This document shows, one piece after another, positions 63,462 through 64,000 of a stretch of 64,000 nucleotides of DNA. The notes below the pieces were generated by a model. That model was not told where the DNA came from, searched no databases, and worked only from the letters and a program-made list of their open reading frames with translations. The DNA lies in the NCBI RefSeq assembly GCF_027923705.1, contig NZ_AP026442.1, positions 2,604,001 through 2,668,000 of the forward strand, given 5' to 3'. This DNA is from Cellulomonas sp. NTE-D12. Lineage in GTDB: Bacteria > Actinomycetota > Actinomycetes > Actinomycetales > Cellulomonadaceae. A program made the translations under genes and the position numbers. The first letter of the stretch is position 1, and each line of letters opens with the position of its first letter.

Positions 63462-64000
63462 GTGGGCAACGCAGATCGGCGGCGCGGGACGCTGCGGGTC
63501 TTCCTCGGCGCGGCCCCCGGCGTCGGCAAGACCTACGCGATGCTCGACGAGGCACAGCGCCGGCACGAGCGGGGCGTCGACGTCGTCGCCGGCCTCGTCG
63601 AGACCCACGGCCGCGAGCAGACCGCCGCTCAGCTCGCCGGTCTGGAGGTGCTCCCGCGACGAACGATCGCGTACCGCGGCACCAGCTTCGGAGAGCTCGA
63701 CGTCGATGCGGTGCTGGCCCGCCACCCCGAGGTCGCGCTGATCGACGAGCTGGCGCACACCAACGTGCCCGGCAGCCGCAACGCCAAGCGGTGGCAGGAC
63801 GTCGAGGAGGTGCTCGACGCCGGCATCGACGTGGTCACCACGGTGAACATCCAGCACCTGGAGTCGCTCAACGACGTGGTCGAGTCGATCACCGGCGTGC
63901 ACCAGCAGGAGACGGTGCCCGACGAGGTGGTGCGCCGCGCCGACCAGATCGAGCTGGTCGACATGAGCCCGGAGGCGCTGCGCCGCCGGCTGGCGCACGG
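63462..64000 (+). CDS. kdpD: KdpD sensor kinase, N-terminal part (3' end outside window)
   Basis: The frame runs off the right edge after 179 codons. The visible part is the N-terminal KdpD domain, with Walker A GAAPGVGKT at residues 16-24, Walker-B-like VALIDELAHTNVPG and NAKRWQDVEEVL, then TTVNIQHLESLNDVV. GTG at 63462 follows kdpC by 4 bp. This part is what the KdpD-like kinase at 17883-19307 lacks. Whether the full length with DUF4118 and kinase domains follows cannot be seen here. Confidence 0.92.
   Translation, partial: MGNADRRRGTLRVFLGAAPGVGKTYAMLDEAQRRHERGVDVVAGLVETHGREQTAAQLAGLEVLPRRTIAYRGTSFGELDVDAVLARHPEVALIDELAHTNVPGSRNAKRWQDVEEVLDAGIDVVTTVNIQHLESLNDVVESITGVHQQETVPDEVVRRADQIELVDMSPEALRRRLAH

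Overview
The window reads as chromosome of a high-GC actinobacterium, probably a Micrococcales member near Cellulomonas (inference). Support: very high GC with strong third-position bias, many GTG starts, dense 4-bp start/stop overlaps, a GTP-type PEP carboxykinase beside a RamB-like regulator, a DUF4914 protein, and a divergent membrane pyrophosphatase of the type I recall being described from Cellulomonas. I see no rRNA, insertion sequence, phage gene or CRISPR array. One tRNA gene (initiator tRNA-Met) is present.

Layout. 1-7.6 kb: 3' part of a DUF4914 P-loop protein, a small hypothetical gene, a long proton-pumping pyrophosphatase coupled to a glycosyltransferase, and a membrane mannosyltransferase. 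7.7-14.5 kb: a HAD phosphatase, a frameshifted zinc alcohol dehydrogenase, a metal P-type ATPase, and a three-gene flavin redox module (ferric-reductase-like enzyme, exported FMN-binding protein, ApbE). 14.4-22.6 kb: a FetB-like permease in an operon with a two-component system, a KdpDE-like two-component system, a KimA-like APC permease and CorA. Four 11-bp direct repeats lie between the permease and corA. 22.7-25.3 kb: acetyltransferase, amt-glnK, initiator tRNA. 25.3-32.5 kb: a maltodextrin operon with every junction overlapping or nearly so (glucosidase, binding protein, two permeases, amylase, LacI repressor), with a perfect promoter and operator dyad upstream. 33-43.6 kb: a second sugar locus with three esterases, an MFS transporter, a sucrose-phosphorylase-family enzyme, a PucR-like regulator and an ABC importer.

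44-52.5 kb: DUF1801 and VOC proteins, a second ferric-reductase-like flavoprotein, and a CitAB/DcuSR-type two-component system divergent from a nitrate/sulfonate-type ABC importer. 52.5-58.7 kb: RamB-like regulator divergent from pckG, GntR regulator divergent from an MFS transporter and TetR regulator. 58.9-64 kb: a small membrane ORF, kdpF, kdpA, kdpB, kdpC and the 5' part of kdpD, running off the right edge.

How it fits together. Potassium and ion homeostasis recur (Kdp, KdpDE-like pair, KimA-like permease, CorA, pyrophosphatase), as does alpha-glucoside and acylated-sugar catabolism. The two most interesting hypotheses are a KdpE-like K+ regulon on the KimA-like gene, marked by phased repeats, and an esterase-plus-phosphorylase locus that could deacylate and phosphorolyse an esterified glucoside. 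Functions are read by eye from motifs; no database search was run.
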